This document shows, piece after piece, positions 33,684 through 45,665 of a stretch of DNA of 64,000 nucleotides; the first letter of the stretch is position 1, and every line of letters starts with the position of its first letter. The translations under genes and the position numbers were made by a program. The stretch is from Dugong dugon. Taxonomy: Eukaryota > Chordata > Mammalia > Sirenia > Dugongidae. The notes below the pieces were generated by a model, which worked only from the letters and a program-made list of their open reading frames with translations, was not told where the DNA came from and ran no database searches. The stretch is taken from contig CM057465.1 in the NCBI GenBank assembly GCA_030035585.1, positions 31,700,001 through 31,764,000 of the forward strand, given 5' to 3'.

Positions 33684-34028
33684 GTTGTTATTAGTTGCTG
33701 TCAAGTTGGTTCCAACTCATGGCAACCCCATGTATAACAGAACGAAATGTTACTTGGTCCTGTACCATATTCACAATAGTTGGTATGCTTGAGCCCATTG
33801 TTGTGGCCATTGTGTATTTTAAGTGAATTCCAACATTTTGGGTTCACCTTCCAACACTATACTGTACAATATTCTGTTGTGATCCATAAGATTTTCATTG
33901 GCTAATTTTCACATGCAGATTTCCAGACCTTTCTTCCTAGCCTGTCTTAGCCTGGAAAGGCTGCTGTAACCTGTCTACCATGGGTGACCCTGCTGACATT
34001 CTAAATACTGATGGCATACCTTCCAGCA
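33684..34028 (-). mobile_element. Internally deleted RTE: 5' UTR joined to 3' end
   Basis: On the minus strand about 210 bp of RTE 5' UTR (plus 33816-34028) joins directly to the last 130 bp of the element (plus 33684-33815). All coding sequence is absent. The whole is flanked by TCATTACT at 33676-33683 and 34029-34036, so the fused form may have inserted as one unit. Confidence 0.75.
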
Positions 34029-34036
34029 TCATTACT

Positions 34037-35750
34037 AGACACATATATATGTCTACCAGATATTTACAAGAAAAATGTACTACAGCAGCAGAAAAATACA
34101 AGATATTTTTCTCTCTAAAATTGTATCATTAATAAAAGACAGCATGTAAAAGGAGATGGATACTCAAGCATAGAAATAAGTGTCACAATTTAATAGCCAT
34201 ATTGAATGTCATAAAATTTAGAAATAGACAACCCCACATCAAAATAAAAAGGAAAGAAGGCAGCATATAATGTACTCAAAATGAAATCTATACATTTTAA
34301 AATATACATGTTTGAAGATGGACTGATGGGGGGGGTCTTTACTTCAGACTGTCTCTCCAAGTTGATTCAAGAAGTCTGATGTGGGATCAAATAAATTTAA
34401 GTATGTAATAAGCAAGCACTTACAATGTGTAAAATACTTTCCAAGAATTCACAGTGTCATAAGGTAATCAAAGTGAAGCATGTATGGATATATAAAACTA
34501 GCAAAAACACAATGTATGAAATGATCTTTTTGTTACATGAGCAAAGTGCTACAGGAACTCAGATAAGAAAGCAATTAATTCTTGAGGTGGAGTTGGGATA
34601 AGAGGACTTCACAAATAATATTTAAACTTGTTCTTGAATAATGACTCATATTTTATCAGGTAAAATATAGAGGAAAGGTTATATTTGGCCTTAATAAGCT
34701 CTTTGTACTAGCTCATTTTTATCACAAGTTGTGCTAAAAGAGCTGTTGGATATCCAACCTCTCAGATAGCCGAAGACAGAGAAATAGAATTCTAGTCTTC
34801 TGGTTTTCTCCATATCATGCTTTTTCTCGAAAGAGATACAGAAGAATTTTGGTTGTCTGCTAGCCAGAGTGAGTGTGAAGGCAAAGAAATAGGAGGAAAG
34901 TACATTTCAAATGTTAATTAATCATTCTAGAGTGACTTCCAGCCAGTGAGAGAAGAACTGTAGTAGACCCATGGGCCTACTGTAAAGGTTGAGTTCCGTC
35001 TCTCTTGAGTCAATTGTTCTCATAAAAGTCAGTTTTATGATGTTCCTTTAATGCATAGAGGAAGTCACAGTATCTTGGTAAAATAATTTTAATATGGCCA
35101 GTTGCATGCTGCACCAAATAGTTCATTTCAAAAAATAAAGTTATTATAATTTGCATAGACATCAGTTACCTTTACCTCTTAACTCACCTTCAAACCATCC
35201 TAATTTCCACCTCAGAAGAAATAGAGTGATGTCTCTCTTGCATAATTATTTGATAACTTTTAAACTACAAATTTAATAACTTTAGAGTGTTAATCCATTG
35301 CAAAATATCTGAGAATCAAAATGTAGATGTCAAAGAGACTATGTCAAAGAATCATGACACTATGTGGACTATTCTCAGGAGAAAATCCACCAGGGGGTGT
35401 CTTCTCTTTGGCAAATACCGTGGTAATTTTCACTTTGATGCTTAGCGTCATGGCCCTGCTTGTAATTGAATCCATCTTCCTGCATCCTTCCTATTCACTA
35501 CTACTGATGCTTGCTTTTCTTATAGGACCCATTCAGGGTCTACTGCCTCCTCAATGGGTCTGACTACAAATTGCAAGGATACTCAGGAATATTCACTTTA
35601 TTTCAAAATTCTATGAAAGTTCTACCTGACCAGCTAAAGTGGTAATTCCATGAAAACATCACCTATGACTTTTACTTATTCCATATCCCCTACAATACTC
35701 ATCCATTTATTGATTTTCGATTTATTGATATTCAATTTATTTGTATTCAA
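34037..35750. other. Unassigned DNA
   Basis: A G-run lies at 34329-34336. A 78-codon frame at 35327-35563 has hydrophobic segments but no recognisable family and no gene context. I do not call it. Confidence 0.45.
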
Positions 35751-36150
35751 TTATGAATAAGGAAGACCAAAGAAGAATTGATGCATCTGAATTATGGCAT
35801 TGGCAAAGAATATTGAATACACTATGGACTCCCAGAAGAACGAACAAATCTGTCTTGGAAGAAGTACAGCCAGAAAGTTCCTTAGAAGCGAGGATGGCAA
35901 GACTTCGTCTCCCTTACTTTGGACATGTTATCAGGAGACACTGGTCCTTGGAAAGGACATCATGCTTGGTAAAGTAGAGGACCAGTGAAAAAGAGGAAGA
36001 CCCTCAAGGAGATGTATTGTCACAGTGGCTGCAACAATGGGCTCAAACATAGCAATGATTGTGAGGATGGTGCAGGGCCGGGCAGTGTTTTCTTCTCTTA
36101 TACATGGGGTCTCTATGAGTCGGAACGGACTCAACGGCACCTGACACCAC
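35751..36150 (+). mobile_element. RTE 3' fragment
   Basis: This 400-bp RTE 3' end starts TGAATAAGGAAGACC and ends with AGTCGGAACGGACTCAACGG and a short ACC-rich tail. The C-terminal frame 35741-35977 (RRTNKSVLEEVQPESSLEA) is readable. The tail keeps CpG sites that most other copies have lost, so it may be relatively young. Confidence 0.87.
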
Positions 36151-36679
36151 CAATGCTGAATTTAAAGATATTGAAAACTGTGAACTCCAAGTTAAATCTG
36201 AGGCTACTATCACACAGTATATTCAGATTTTGCTATTTCTGATTTCATAAATATATCTTATTCTTGAGGAATCAAGGAATCCACGTGTCCTGAAAGACAG
36301 GAAGCAAGGAAAGACTAACAAAGTCTATCTCAACCAAGAGTCAGTGAAAAAGTAAGAGCACCATTATCATACTGAAATTTAGGCAACACTGTAAAGTTAA
36401 ATTGGAAACACAGGGCCAGGAGGATGAAAGTAAATAATGGAACCAGGCTTCCAGGAGACAGTGAATCATTTAAACCAAAGGTATAGTCAGGAAACAGCTC
36501 AGAATGGTTCTTGTATGGAAGGACGATAATACAATATTTGGTGAAGTGTTAAAAGTTATCAGTTCAAGTAAGGCCTCTTTGAGGACCAGACCACCCCATA
36601 GTCAAACATTTCTCAATGCAAATGAGTTCTTTACGTTTTAACAGAAAACGAAACAATTGTACTTGGAAGACAGAACAAA
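36151..36679. other. Unassigned DNA
   Basis: Nothing specific. Confidence 0.4.
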
Positions 36680-36905
36680 TATTATTGAATGTATTCTATG
36701 TGCCAGACACCTTCTACATGTTACTTCAATTAATCCTCTCATTGACTTGATAACGTAAGTATTAACTCCATTTTACAAATTGAGAAACTCAGAGAAAGGA
36801 AGTGATTTGCCAAAGCTGACAAGTGGTGGATATGCAATGTGGAATCTTGTCCAACTTCAAAGTACCCTTGATTCCCACTATACTAGAGTGCCTATCTATG
36901 AAGGG
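36680..36905 (-). mobile_element. MIR, antisense, nearly full length
   Basis: TCTATGTGCCAGACACC, ATTAATCCTCTCATTGAC, CCATTTTACAAATTGAGAAAC and GTGATTTGCCAAAGCTGAC follow MIR in order on the minus strand. Confidence 0.8.
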
Positions 36906-38389
36906 TGCTATTTGAAGGGATTGGATAATTTTATCTTTGTAAATAGTGACTAAAAAATACACTCATATCATCTATAGCTACTTCATGTCTTATGATTACA
37001 TGTTTGGTGTTCGTTTTTCTTAATCTGAAACTGAAATCCTAATTTCTAAATATTTGCTTTGAGATATTCTCCTTAGCATCAGTTCTGCTTGTCATCTCCA
37101 GTGCACTGTGCTTCAGGGTATCTGACACTAATCGACTCATCTCCTTGGGAAAGTCTCGACTTTTCTGTTCAGCATTAATCGGAATTAATTTCCATATAGA
37201 TAGGACAAATTAGTATGTACACATACACACATGTGCAAATAATTTGTGTTAAAACAAACAGATATGGGAATTTATATTATCTGAATTTACAAAACAGCAG
37301 CTTTTTGCAAGTAGAAGGCACATTGGGCATCCACTCTCTTCTCCCATTCTTCATGTCAGAATTTTTCAATGTCTTCCAGGTGATTTTGTATGCAATGCTA
37401 ATGTTTCAAGTAGTCAGCCATTATGTAGGTATTCCCCAGCTTCTGAATTGCTTGTAAGTACATGATGGATCTATCACAAAATGAACACAGATAGAATGAA
37501 AGCAATAAAACAGTACTGAAACCAGTTAAAAATATTGCTATATTGCTGCAATAATGTCAACTCATCCTTTGCCTGCAGCTAGAGACTACTATTTGTCTTG
37601 AAAATAAATAAAAAATAAATGTCACTCTTTAGAATTCTTGGGAAGTGGCTGAATCTTCAGAAAGCAAATGGTACTAGAGAAACCTTTTGAGCACCATGAG
37701 CCTTTTGGAAAAAAATAATTTGATCTTGTCTCTTTTTATAGATTCTGACGTTGGGGAAGGGATGCTTCCTGCTACCAACATGCCCACCTGGGAATGGAGA
37801 AGACCAGAGTTTGCTGACAACCCTGTTACAACTGCATAATTTATTCCTTGCATTCTTATGATGAAACTGTTTTATATGGTGGAAATATTCCAAATGTAAA
37901 CAAAGAGAAATTAAGCTGAAAACTGACAATCTGACAATGCTAAGTTAGGGCCTACAGAAAATATCAGCTAGTGAAGAAAAGTTGCCAGAATAAGGCACTT
38001 AGACTCACAGAGATGATTTTTCTTACAAAATTTGAAAGAAATGATAATGATGACTCATAAGCCCTGCTATAAATAAAGTATAACTGCAAATTGCCAGATA
38101 CAGAAATATTCTCATTAAAGTCCATTGTCTTTGAAGACAAAATTGCCTCATTTATTATTTCAGTAGACTCAAACCAATTTAGAACAATTAAAGCCTGTAT
38201 TTATCACACATGCTTGATATGCACTGAAAATACATTAAGAGAGAAACAGGTGCTTCTATCTAATAGTCTCAATCACTGACTATCTAAGATGCGTGCCACT
38301 TTGTATGGAGCTAATTTAGAGTGTCTGACTGAATGGATGCCAATTTCCAATGAGCCAAGGACAATTGTGACACCAGCCTATGCTAACTA
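36906..38389. other. Unassigned DNA
   Basis: No exon or repeat recognised. Confidence 0.45.
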
Positions 38390-38540
38390 GCTCATTCATT
38401 CATTCACTCACTCATTTACTCGATCAATCCTTCTACATTTCTACTGCACCTATTATGTGGAAGGCCTGGCATAGTGGGAAACCTAAAGATGGGGGAAAAC
38501 ATTGCCTTTGGAACTCATACATATTCTCTCGGAAAGTACC
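38390..38540 (-). mobile_element. L2 3' end fragment, antisense
   Basis: ATTCATTCATTCACTCACTC, then CTGCACCTATTATGTGGAAGG, then GGAACTCATACATATTCTC resembles an antisense L2 tail. Confidence 0.55.
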
Positions 38541-38563
38541 TTAGAGTTTATGCATGTTCTCTA

Positions 38564-38712
38564 AACCTGTTGCCGTCAAGCTGATCCCAACTCATAGTGC
38601 CCCTACAGGACAGGGTTGAACTGCCCCATAGAGTTTCCAAGGAGCACCTGGTGGATTTGAACTGCCGACCTTTTGGTTAGCAGCCATAGCACTTAATGAC
38701 TATGTCACCAGA
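38564..38712 (-). mobile_element. AfroSINE, antisense
   Basis: The short form, with CCAAGGAGCACCTGGTGGAT in the middle and the head GGTTAGCAGCCATAGCACTT. Flanked by perfect GTTCTCTA at 38556-38563 and 38713-38720. Confidence 0.88.
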
Positions 38713-39114
38713 GTTCTCTAGGACAGTGAAAATGTCATGTACTCAAACAAAGGTAATTTAAGGTTGAAACTGATTTTCACAATGTAGTATCTAGATATTG
38801 GCTGGAAGAAAAAATAAGTTTTGATTCCAGAGGCCAGGAAAGCCTATGAGAAATTGATATAACGTTAGCCAGAGATTGAGGAGTGTAAGATTAGTACATT
38901 TAGATATTTAAGAAGGATCTTCTAGGTAGAATGAAGAGTGGAAAACAGCAAAAAAGGAGTGACTGTAAGGAGTTTGTCTAGCATAGACGGAGCATTAGAG
39001 AAAGTTGTGGTAGATAAAACTGAAAAACATCAGAGCCGGTTGGAAACTTAAGATCAAGAAAATCTAAATTTATTTTGTAATTATTAGGGTGCAATTAATG
39101 GTATAAATGGGATC

Positions 39115-39178
39115 AGACCTCTACCAGTCTGTCAGTTTGTTGTACTGTGATGGTTTACGTGTTGCTATGATGCTGGAA
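39115..39178 (+). mobile_element. RTE 5'-terminal fragment only
   Basis: CTGTCAGTTTGTTGTACTGTG and ATGATGCTGGAA match the first 60-65 bp of the RTE 5' UTR. No other part of the RTE follows; an antisense AfroSINE begins at once. This is unusual for an element that is normally truncated at its 5' end. Confidence 0.65.
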
Positions 39179-39327
39179 CATTACCGGTGAGTCAATTCTG
39201 ACTCATACTGACCCTATACGACAGAGTAGAACTGTCCCATAGGGTTTCCAAGGAGCAGCTAGTGAATTTGAACTGCTGACCTTTTGGTAGCTGCTAAGCA
39301 GAGCTCTTAGCCACTGCACCAAGAGGG
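39179..39327 (-). mobile_element. AfroSINE, antisense
   Basis: The tail at left (GAGTCAATTCTGACTCATAC) and the head at right (CTCTTAGCCACTGCACCAAG) are clear. It separates an RTE 5' fragment from a half palindromic element. Confidence 0.84.
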
Positions 39328-39460
39328 CACATGTTGCTGTAAAAAAAAAAAAAAAAAAAAATTAGCATACGGCACTTATGAAAATACATGGTGGGGGAGG
39401 GGGCAGAGGGCTTGGTTGGCAAACAAATGTAAAAGGCATGTGTATTTTCATAAAAATATG
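39328..39460 (+). mobile_element. Half copy of the palindromic MITE-like element
   Basis: It shares with 20445-20555 the core ACATGTTGCTGTAAAA, then ATTAGCATACGGCACTTATG, GGTTGGCAAACAAATG and GGCATGTGT. The left arm is missing; the antisense SINE stands in its place. An A-run of about 21 follows the core. Confidence 0.68.
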
Positions 39461-40084
39461 GTAGTGGACACATGTAGCTATTATTCGTGTTTGTTCAGCA
39501 TGCTGTCCTATTCTTCTCCTTCTGGCAAAATCTTCCCAGTCCCTTTAAAGAATCTTCCCTCCCTGCTTAAAAAGTTGTTCTAAAGGCCTCATTATCCATA
39601 GTTGGCCAATCATAGTTCTTCAAATAGCTGTGCCCTGTGATAGGCACAATTCCAAAACAAGGTCGATAAGAATACTCCCTTGGGGCTTTTTTAAACTGAT
39701 GATGGAACAGTTGCTCTATCTTCAAGTTAAATATTACGCTTTAATGATGTTGACCTGGGATTGTCAGCAGCCTACTGCCCTGCTTCATGAAAAAAAGACT
39801 CTTTTCAAAAAACAAGTAATGACATCAACATGAAAAGAGAGAAAGATAAATGCATAAATGAGAGAAGAATATAGAAGCACAGGATCCTGGCCATGTGGAG
39901 TATGCTAGTGCTGATTCTTACAGCTCTTTTTCATTCTCTGAGGAATCATAACATCTTTCAGGCTATGTGAGCTAATAAACTCTTCTTTTTCTTAAATGGT
40001 ATGGACTGAGTTCCTGTTCTTTGCAAGTCAAACGGCTTTAATAATATATGCTTTCTTAAAAGGATGTTGAAGTGGAAAGAACAT
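39461..40084. other. Unassigned DNA
   Basis: Nothing specific. Confidence 0.4.
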
Positions 40085-40265
40085 TAGACAAGAGATTAAA
40101 CTACCTAGATTTGGGTTTCTAACTACTTAGTGACTTAGAATTTCTGTGTCATTTAACTTATCCGATATTCACTTTTCTCCCTTACAAACTGGGATGATAA
40201 TAACCCTGTCACCATCTTAACTCACAGGGATTTGGAGAGGATACAAATAAACATTTTAAAATGCA
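40085..40265 (+). mobile_element. MIR, sense
   Basis: TGGGTTTCTAACTACTTAG, ATTTCTGTGTCATTTAAC, CTTACAAACTGGGATGATAA and CACAGGGATTTGGAGAGGAT fit sense MIR order. Confidence 0.65.
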
Positions 40266-41479
40266 AATGTGCTTTTGCAAAATTTAAGGAATTAAGGGCT
40301 ACCTTTGTAATTCTTTGCACTAATCCCAATTCAACATACTATTGTGGTAATGATAAACTAGGTTATTCAATTGAGTAGTTTCTCCTATAGAAATTGAAAA
40401 TTACAGATAAAATAGTTTACAAATCACCTTACAAGAAACAAAGAGTTTAAAGTAATTGGCATACTCCCAAGCCAATTTTTGGATTAAAGTCTCAAATCAT
40501 AGTTAAGTGGACTATCTATTCATCTAAGACACTTATGTCCTAAAAAGAGAAGTTAAGTTACAAGGGTCAACCAAGATGGGAAGTGCAGTAGAAGACCCTC
40601 TTCATATTAAACTAGGATCTGGTGGGTAAAGATTAACCCTTATTTTAAGGGTGAATCAAATATAAATCTACCTCTTTCCAATTTTAGGGGACATCCGTAA
40701 CACTGAGCATAGCGGGAAAGGAAAAAGGAAAGAGAAAAGAAAAAGAAAAAAAATCCCTAGGAATCTGTGGTCACTGATCACTCTGAAGGAAATAGATTCC
40801 TGAGTAAGCCAAGGAATTCACAGCTCTGGACTTGGTTGGGTTTAGACGCTGACTGGCTGTGCAGCCATGAGTCTAATAGAAACGCAAAGATTTTCTCATG
40901 GGGTACATTTTCAAACAAGGCCAGTAGGAACCCCACAGTAATTTCCACAAAGGAAATAACCAACAAGAAATCAACAAGGTAAAAAAAAAAAAAAAGAAAG
41001 AAAGGAAAGGTAATATTAACATGCAGAGCAAAAAACCAGATGGCAGAAAAAGACCCAAAAGAATCTTCAAATATTTAAAATTTCAAAGATTTTAGAGCAA
41101 CCTATGTTTATCATGCTTAAATAACAAAATTTAAATCTTGGAAATATCTGCTTAGACAGAAACTCTAAAATATGATGTAGCACGTTTGTAAGTGGACCAA
41201 AGAGAATGTCAAGAGAAGTAAAATTCTATAACTAAAATTAAGAAAATACTATAGATATATCAGGAGTTGTATCAGACACAGCAGTGAGGGAAATTACTTA
41301 AATGTGAGATATAACAGAAGAAATGCAGTACGCAGAAAGCTTATGGTGGAAAATACAGACGGAAGTTAAGATGGAGCAATAGAATTGCATCACAAAAAGT
41401 ATACGATGGAAGACACAGAGTAAAAATTAAGTCACACTGAAGATAAGTAAGGAATCTTAACACACATGTGATCAGGATC
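40266..41479. other. Unassigned DNA
   Basis: A purine-rich run lies at 40718-40752 and an A-run at 40981-40994. Some of 41070-41480 may belong to the older L1 that is clear from 41480. Confidence 0.35.
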
Positions 41480-41963
41480 TAAAAAAAGAAAACTTTTGAT
41501 GATACAATGGCCAATGATTTAGCAGAAATGAAGAAAGTCTTCAATGCACAGATTCAAAAAGCTCAACAAATCTCAAGTAAAATAAATGGAAAGCAATCCA
41601 CATCTAGACATGTGAAAATTAATCTGCAGAACAAAAAAGACAAAGAAAAAAATCTTAAAGTAGCTAAACAAAACAGACAAAATATCTTTAAGGAATAGTA
41701 GCCGGACTTAGTACACTTCTCAATAGCCTCATAAAGCCAGAAGGGACTGGGATGATATCTTTAATGCACTAAGAGAAAATAAACACAAACTTAAAATTCT
41801 TCAATAGATACATTATTTCAAAAGAAAAAGGGTATTTTTAGGCAACAAAACCGGAATTTATCATCTGAAGGTCCTCATAAAGAAAAATTATAAAGGATAT
41901 ACTTTAGGCAGAAGAAAAATAATCTTAAGGGGAAATCTGGCAAGCAAGATGGATGAAGAGAAC
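41480..41963 (+). mobile_element. Older L1, ORF1 3' region, left part
   Basis: The order AAGACAAAGAAAAAAATCTT, AGCCAGAAGGGACTGGGATG, AAATTCTTCAATAGATAC and GGCAGAAGAAAAATAATC matches the ORF1 C-terminus and the region after it in old mammalian L1s. It resumes at 45311 as GGCAAATATGTGGGTAAAT, the text expected next. The RTE 41964-45310 is therefore an insertion into it. Confidence 0.72.
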
Positions 41964-44016
41964 GTCACTGTTATTGTTGGGTGTCAAGTTGGTTGCAGTC
42001 ATAGCTACCCTACGGGCAACAGAATGAAACACTGCCCGGTCCTGCTCCATTCTCACAATCATTGCTATGTCTGAGCCCATTGTTGCAGTTACTGTGTCAA
42101 TCTATCTCACTGAGGATCTTCCTCTTTTTGGCGGACCCTCTACATTACAAAGCATGATGTCTTTCTCTATGGACTGCTCCCTCCTGATAACGTGTCCAAA
42201 GTACATAAGACTAAGTCGTACCTTCCTCACTTCCAAGGAGCATTCTGGCTGTACTTCTTCCAGGACAGACTTGTTCATTCTCCTGGCAGTCCAAAGTATA
42301 GTCAATATTCTTCACCAATACCATAATTCAAATCCTTCAATTTTTCTTCAGTCTCCTTTATTGTCTAGTTTTTGCATGCATAGGAGACAATTGAAAATAT
42401 CATGGCTTGGGTCAGGCACACCTTGGTTCTCACTGTGACATCTTTGCTTTTCAACATGTTAAGGAGATCTTTTGCAGCAGACTTGCCCAATGCAATACTT
42501 CCTTTGATTTCTTGACTGCTGCTTCCATGGGCATTGATTATGCATCCAAGTGAAGTGAAATCCTTGACAACTTCAATCTTTTCTCCATTCATCATGATGT
42601 TGCTTATTAGTCGAGTTGTGAGGATTTATGTTTTATGTTGAGATGTAATTCCTACTGAAAGCCGTAGTCTTTGATCTTCATCAGTAAGCGCTTCAAGTCC
42701 TCTTCACTTTCAGCAAGCAAGCTTGTGTCATCTGCATGTCACAGGTTGTTAATGAGTCTTCCTCCAGGCTTGATGTCATGTTCCTCTTCATATAGTTCAG
42801 CTTCTAGGATTATTTGTTCAGCATACAGATTGAATAAGTATGGTGAAAGAATACAACCCTGATGCACACCTTTCCTGATTTTAAACCACACAGTATCCCC
42901 TTGTTCTGTTCCAAGGACTGCCTTTTAGTCTGTGTACAAGTTCCTCACGAGCACAATTAAGTGCTTTGAAATTCCTATTCTTTGCAATGTTATCCATAAT
43001 TTGTTATGATCCACACAATTGAATGCCTTAGCATAGTCAATAAAACACAGGTAAACATCTTTTCGGTGTTCTCTGCTTTTAGCCAGGATCCATCTGACAT
43101 CAGCAATGATATCCCTCCTTCCATGTCCCCTTATGAATCTGGCTTGAATTCCTGTAAGTTCTCTGTTGTTGTACTGCTACAACTCATTTTGAATGATCTT
43201 CAGCAAAATTTTACTTGCATGTGATATTAATGATATTTTTTGATAATTTCAGCATTTTGTTGAATCTCCTTTCTTTGGAATGGGCACAAATATGCATCTC
43301 TTCCAGTCAGTTTGCCAGGTAGCTGTCTTCTCAATTTCCTGAGATGAGTGAGCACTTTCAGTGCTGCATCCATTTGTTGAAACATCTCAATTGATATTCC
43401 GTCAATTCTGGAGCCTTGTTTTTTGCCTATGCCTTCAGTGCAGCTTGGACTTCTTCCTTCAGTACCAATGGTTCTTGATCACATGCTACCTCCTGAAATG
43501 GTTGAACGTTGACCAATTCTTTTTGGTATGGTGAATCTATGTATTCTTTCCATCTTCTTTTGATGCTTTCTGTGTTGTTCAATACTTTTCCCATAGAATC
43601 CTTCAAAATTGCAACACGAGGCTTGAATTTTTTCTTGAGTTCTTTCAGCTTGGGAAATGTAGAGTGCGTTCTTTCATTTTGGTTTTCTAACTCCAGGTCT
43701 TTGCACATTTTATTATAATACTTTACTTTGTCTTCTCCAGCCGCCCTTCAAAATCTTCTGTTCTCCAATGCTCTGTCAGTTTGTCCTATTGTGGTGTCTT
43801 GCATGTTGCTGCAATGCTGGAAGCTCTGCCACCAGTATTTCAAATATCAGCAGGTTCACCCATGGTGGACAGGTTTCAGCAGAGCTTCGAGACTAAGACA
43901 GACTAGGAAGAAGGACATGGAAGTCTACTTCTGAAAAAATTGGCCAGTGAAAACCCTATGAATAGCAGCAGAACATTGTATGATACAGTGCCAGAAAATG
44001 ATCCCCTCAAGTTGGA

Positions 44017-44173
44017 CCAAAACCCATTGCCATCGAGTCAGTTCTGACTCATAGCGACCCTATAGGACAGAGTAGAACTGCCCCATAGGGTTCCCAAGGA
44101 GCAGCTGGTTGATTCAAACTGCCGACCTTTTGGTTAGCAGCCATAGCACTTAACCACTACACCACCAGCGTTT
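44017..44173 (-). mobile_element. AfroSINE inserted in the RTE 5' UTR
   Basis: This well-preserved antisense copy (GCCATCGAGTCAGTTCTGAC...) is flanked by CCCTCAAGTTGGA (44004-44016) and CCCTCAGATTGGA (44174-44186). The first RTE copy shows the uninterrupted site (CCCTCAGATTGGA at 251-263). Confidence 0.9.
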
Positions 44174-44501
44174 CCCTCAGATTGGAAGGCACTCAAAATA
44201 CAATTGGGGAAGAGCTGCCTTCTCAAAGTAGAGTTAACCTTGTTATGTGAATGGAGTCAAGCTTTTGGGACTTTCATTTGCTGACATGGTAAGACTCAAG
44301 ATGAGAAGAAATCTATGTAGACATCCATTAATAATCAGAACATGGAAGGTATGAAGTATGAATTTAGGAATATTGGAAGTTGTCTAAAATGAAAAGGAAA
44401 GCATAAACATCAATATCCTAGACATTAGTGAGCTGAAATGGACTGGTATTGGTCATTTTAAATCAGATAATCATATGCCAGGAATGACAAACTGAAGAGG
44501 A

Positions 44502-44894
44502 ATGGAGTCATATTCATCATCAAAAAGAACATTTCAAGGTTTATCTATCCTGAAATACAATGCTGTCAGTGATAGGATAATATCTGTATGCTTACAAGGA
44601 AGACCAGTTAATACGACTGTTATTCAGATTTACACAGCAACCACTAATGCCAAAGATGAGGAAATTGAAGATTTTTACCAACTTCTGCAGTCTGAAATTG
44701 ATCAGACATGCAATCAAGATGTATTGATAATTACTGATGATTGGAATGTGAATGTTGGAAAAAAAGAAGAAGGACTGGTAGTTGGAAAATATGACCCTGG
44801 TGATAGAAATAATGCCAGAAATCGCATGATAGAATTTTGCAAGAGCAACAACTTCTTGATTGCAAATACCTTTTTTCAACAACATAAATGGTGA
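44502..44894 (+). pseudogene. RTE endonuclease domain, N-terminal frame
   Basis: This 130-residue frame in the inverted RTE half shows VIQIYTATTNAKDEE and then DVLIITDDWNVNVG, which keeps the D-x-N core that has decayed in the copy at 437-1129. The frame is lost at about 44890, and the rest of the domain follows at 44860-45342. The first part of the domain (SELKWTG, near 44431) is in yet another frame. Confidence 0.8.
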
Positions 44895-45342
44895 CTATAC
44901 AGGTTGGACCTCACCAGATGGAAAACACAGAAATCAAATTGACTATATCTGTGGAAAGAAAAGATGGAAAAACTCAGTACTATCAGTTAGAGCAAGGCCA
45001 GGGGCTGACTGCAAAACAGACCATCAATTGCTCATATTCAAGTTCACATTGAAGGTGAAGAAAATTAAAACAAGTCCGCAAGAGCCAAAATATGACTGTA
45101 AGTATATCCCACCTGAATTTGGAGACCACCTCAGGAATAGATTTGATACACTGAACACTAATGACCGAAGACCAGACAAGTTGTGGAATGACATCAAGGA
45201 CATTATACATGAAGAAAGCAAGAGGTCATTAAAAAGACAGAAAAGGAAGAAAAGACCAAAATGGATGTCAGAAGAGACTCTGAAACTTGCTCTTGAATGT
45301 GGAGTGGCTAAAGAGTACAGAAAATGGCAAATATGTGGGTAA
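44860..45342 (+). pseudogene. RTE endonuclease domain, C-terminal frame, and linker
   Basis: The frame includes NQIDYICGKKRWK and GADCKTDHQLLIFKF, keeping the catalytic aspartate-histidine pair, followed by the basic linker (KRSLKRQKRKKRPKW). The RTE match ends at 45310; the last residues are read from the host L1. Confidence 0.82.
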
Positions 45343-45665
45343 ATATAAATACATGTTGATTAGGTAAAAGAGTAAGTAAATATCAGGAGAAGTTAAAAAC
45401 ATAGTTAAAAAGCAGATAAGACAAGTATAATTAAGTGGTGAATAAAGTCAAAGTATGTTAAGATTGTTATCATTTTTTTATTTAGAAGGAAGATAAATGT
45501 TTTATTATATTTGATTTAAAATTTTAGTTACACATGCTGTAATAACTGGTATAACAGAGTCTGTAACTTCTAAACTAGTGTGTAGAAGAGTAGAGTGTTA
45601 TGGTAAAAGTGTGCAATCAGTCAGAAAATGCAAAGGAAAGGATAAAAACTAAAAATAGGATGAGA
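45311..45665 (+). mobile_element. Older L1, right part after the RTE insertion
   Basis: It continues the element at 41480-41963 with ATGGCAAATATGTGGGTAAA, typical of the region after ORF1 in old L1s. The weaker stretch AATGCAAAGGAAAGG...AAAAATAGG near 45630 may be its end. Confidence 0.6.

Larger units (their letters stand above)
41964..45310 (-). mobile_element. Near full-length RTE with an inverted 5' half (twin-priming structure)
   Basis: The 3' half lies on the minus strand (tail at 41964, upstream edge at 43763). The 5' half lies on the plus strand, starting with the RTE 5' end at 43764 and reaching RTE linker sequence at 45310. Together they cover almost the whole element, missing about 31 bp at the switch (the part equivalent to 1427-1457). 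The host L1 continues on both sides, with AAGAGAAC (41956-41963) and AAGAGTAC (45311-45318) as the probable duplication. An AfroSINE later inserted at 44017-44173. Confidence 0.87.

Noticed and set aside
35327-35563. A 78-codon frame with two hydrophobic stretches
   Set aside because: No recognisable family, no splice or promoter context, and a length expected by chance in 64 kb of non-coding DNA.
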